Shown here in pieces: positions 4,711-5,117 of a DNA stretch of 5,117 nucleotides. The notes under the pieces were generated by a model. It made no database searches. It saw only the letters and a program-made list of their open reading frames with translations, and was not told the DNA's origin. Positions within the stretch are counted from its first letter, which is position 1; every line of letters begins with the position of its first letter. A program made the translations under genes and the position numbers. This DNA is from Patescibacteria group bacterium (GTDB taxonomy: Bacteria; Patescibacteriota; Gracilibacteria; Peribacterales; Peribacteraceae). The DNA lies in the NCBI GenBank assembly GCA_018818235.1, contig JAHISE010000058.1, positions 1 to 5,117 of the forward strand, written 5' to 3'.

Positions 4711-4905
4711 ATGTGGCCATTCAGTTGCAAAAAGGAACCCAGTAAGGCAAAGCAGGCATTGGAAAGACTCGTAACCGGTTTTATAATCGGTGGAGCCATA
4801 GGATCCATACTTGGAAAAAAGATACTTGATAAACATGAGGAAGATGATGAAGATGAAGATGAGGAAAAGGAAGATGATAATGGATTTGAGGATGAGTTGG
4901 TATAA
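4711..4905 (+). CDS. Small glycine-zipper membrane protein with acidic tail (YtxH-like layout)
   Basis: This 64-residue protein has three parts: a basic N-terminus (1-20, with Cys6 and several Lys), one short membrane-capable segment (about 19-38) and a very acidic C-terminal tail (43-62, 16 of 20 residues Asp or Glu). Gly23, Gly27, Gly31 and Gly35 are spaced exactly four apart, a perfect glycine zipper that should promote helix-helix packing and oligomers. The layout recalls YtxH-type small proteins, but the match is by design rather than by a diagnostic motif. The ATG at 4711 follows a TATAAT by seven bases, which supports a real leaderless gene. The stop is TAA. Coding bias in the tail (GAT/GAA/GAG) makes the DNA purine-rich. 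Function is unknown; membrane anchoring with a cytoplasmic or surface acidic arm is inference. Confidence 0.75.
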   Translation: MWPFSCKKEPSKAKQALERLVTGFIIGGAIGSILGKKILDKHEEDDEDEDEEKEDDNGFEDELV

Positions 4906-4906
4906 A

Positions 4907-4946
4907 CGTTTACTCGTTTTCTAGTTTGCTCGTTTGCTCGTTATTC
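4907..4946. repeat. CGTTTGCT 8-bp tandem array just after the small gene
   Basis: Five 8-base units start two bases after the stop codon: CGTTTACT, CGTTTTCT, AGTTTGCT, CGTTTGCT and CGTTATTC. The period is the same as in the arrays at 881-930 and 2870-2920, but the word is different. Confidence 0.75.
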
Positions 4947-4950
4947 AAAA

Positions 4951-4982
4951 TGGACAAATCCAAGTTTTATGCATGCTATACT
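4951..4982 (+). promoter_or_regulatory. Orphan extended -10 promoter (TGCTATACT)
   Basis: TGC (4974-4976) precedes TATACT (4977-4982), the same extended -10 form as the divergent promoters. TGGACA at 4951-4956 matches the -35 consensus at 5/6, but the spacing of 20 is long. Transcription would start near 4989, yet no reading frame of note follows inside the window. It may serve a gene beyond the right edge or a non-coding RNA. Confidence 0.5.
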
Positions 4983-4988
4983 CCTTCG

Positions 4989-5100
4989 CCTAAATAATTC
5001 CGATTCTTGAGGATTCATTAAATTATTAACAAATCTATTTCTAATGGCTATGGAGTACGAGATTGCATAACAAAAGCACAGTGAATTTTTCGGAATTATT
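4989..5100 (+). ncRNA. Candidate structured RNA (unnamed)
   Basis: Immediately after the orphan promoter, AATAATTCCGA (4993-5003) pairs perfectly with TCGGAATTATT (5090-5100). Nested inside are a 7-bp stem (5013-5019/5080-5086, one G-U) and a 5-bp stem (5032-5036/5060-5064). The coaxial order of three stems is compatible with a rod-like RNA or a structured 5' leader. No T-run follows the closing stem, and no known RNA family is recognised. Confidence 0.3.
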
Positions 5101-5117
5101 AACTAAAAGCAGTATAA

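Noticed and set aside
4950..4997. 15-codon plus-strand frame (MDKSKFYACYTPSPK)
   Set aside because: It overlaps the promoter-like TGGACA/TGCTATACT sequence, is very short and has no start context.
1..5117. Alternative genetic code (UGA read as glycine, as in some candidate phyla)
   Set aside because: All five supported genes are full length under the standard bacterial code, and all stop at TAA. No gene appears split at a TGA, so there is no sign of recoding, although the absence of TGA stops does not exclude it.
1..5117. tRNA or rRNA genes
   Set aside because: No cloverleaf with a GTTCRA-type T-arm and no conserved rRNA stretch was recognised in any gap by eye.

Overview
The window (about 39% GC by eye) looks like chromosomal DNA from a small-genome, uncultivated bacterium, most likely of the Candidate Phyla Radiation (Patescibacteria). 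That placement is inference. It rests on TrbC/VirB2-like "T4SS pilin" membrane proteins of the kind common in that group, on starts with no Shine-Dalgarno sequence, on the exclusive use of TAA stops, and on repeat-filled gaps between genes. No rRNA, tRNA or marker gene is present to confirm it.

Layout, left to right. Positions 1-136 look like the end of a mobile element: two direct copies of a TGGTAAC..TTGCCCC motif, then a minus-strand start codon inside an inverted repeat, with a reading frame that leaves the window at base 1. A Bax inhibitor-1 (BI-1/YccA) membrane protein follows on the minus strand (169-855). A divergent promoter region (856-1036) separates it from a two-gene plus-strand operon (1037-1849 and 1856-2755). 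Each operon protein has a signal peptide and three successive VirB2-like membrane hairpins. A 204-bp gap full of hairpins and an 8-bp tandem array leads to a complete phosphomannomutase/phosphoglucomutase (2960-4339). A 371-bp gap with two oppositely oriented 7-bp arrays then precedes a 64-residue glycine-zipper/acidic-tail protein (4711-4905). The final 212 bp hold another 8-bp array, a good promoter-like sequence and a possible structured RNA, but no gene.

The genes do not form one obvious pathway. The two hairpin-repeat proteins are the only clear functional pair and probably build a common membrane complex. The mutase feeds cell-surface sugar synthesis. The BI-1 protein and the small protein are membrane proteins of unsettled role. 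What joins the window is its expression and gap architecture. Two divergent genes share a 13-base TTTCTGCTATAAT promoter core placed so close to the ATG that the mRNAs should be leaderless or nearly so. Almost every intergenic gap carries a short tandem array of period 7 or 8, each with a different word. The operon of triplicated VirB2-like hairpins and these arrays are the most interesting contents.
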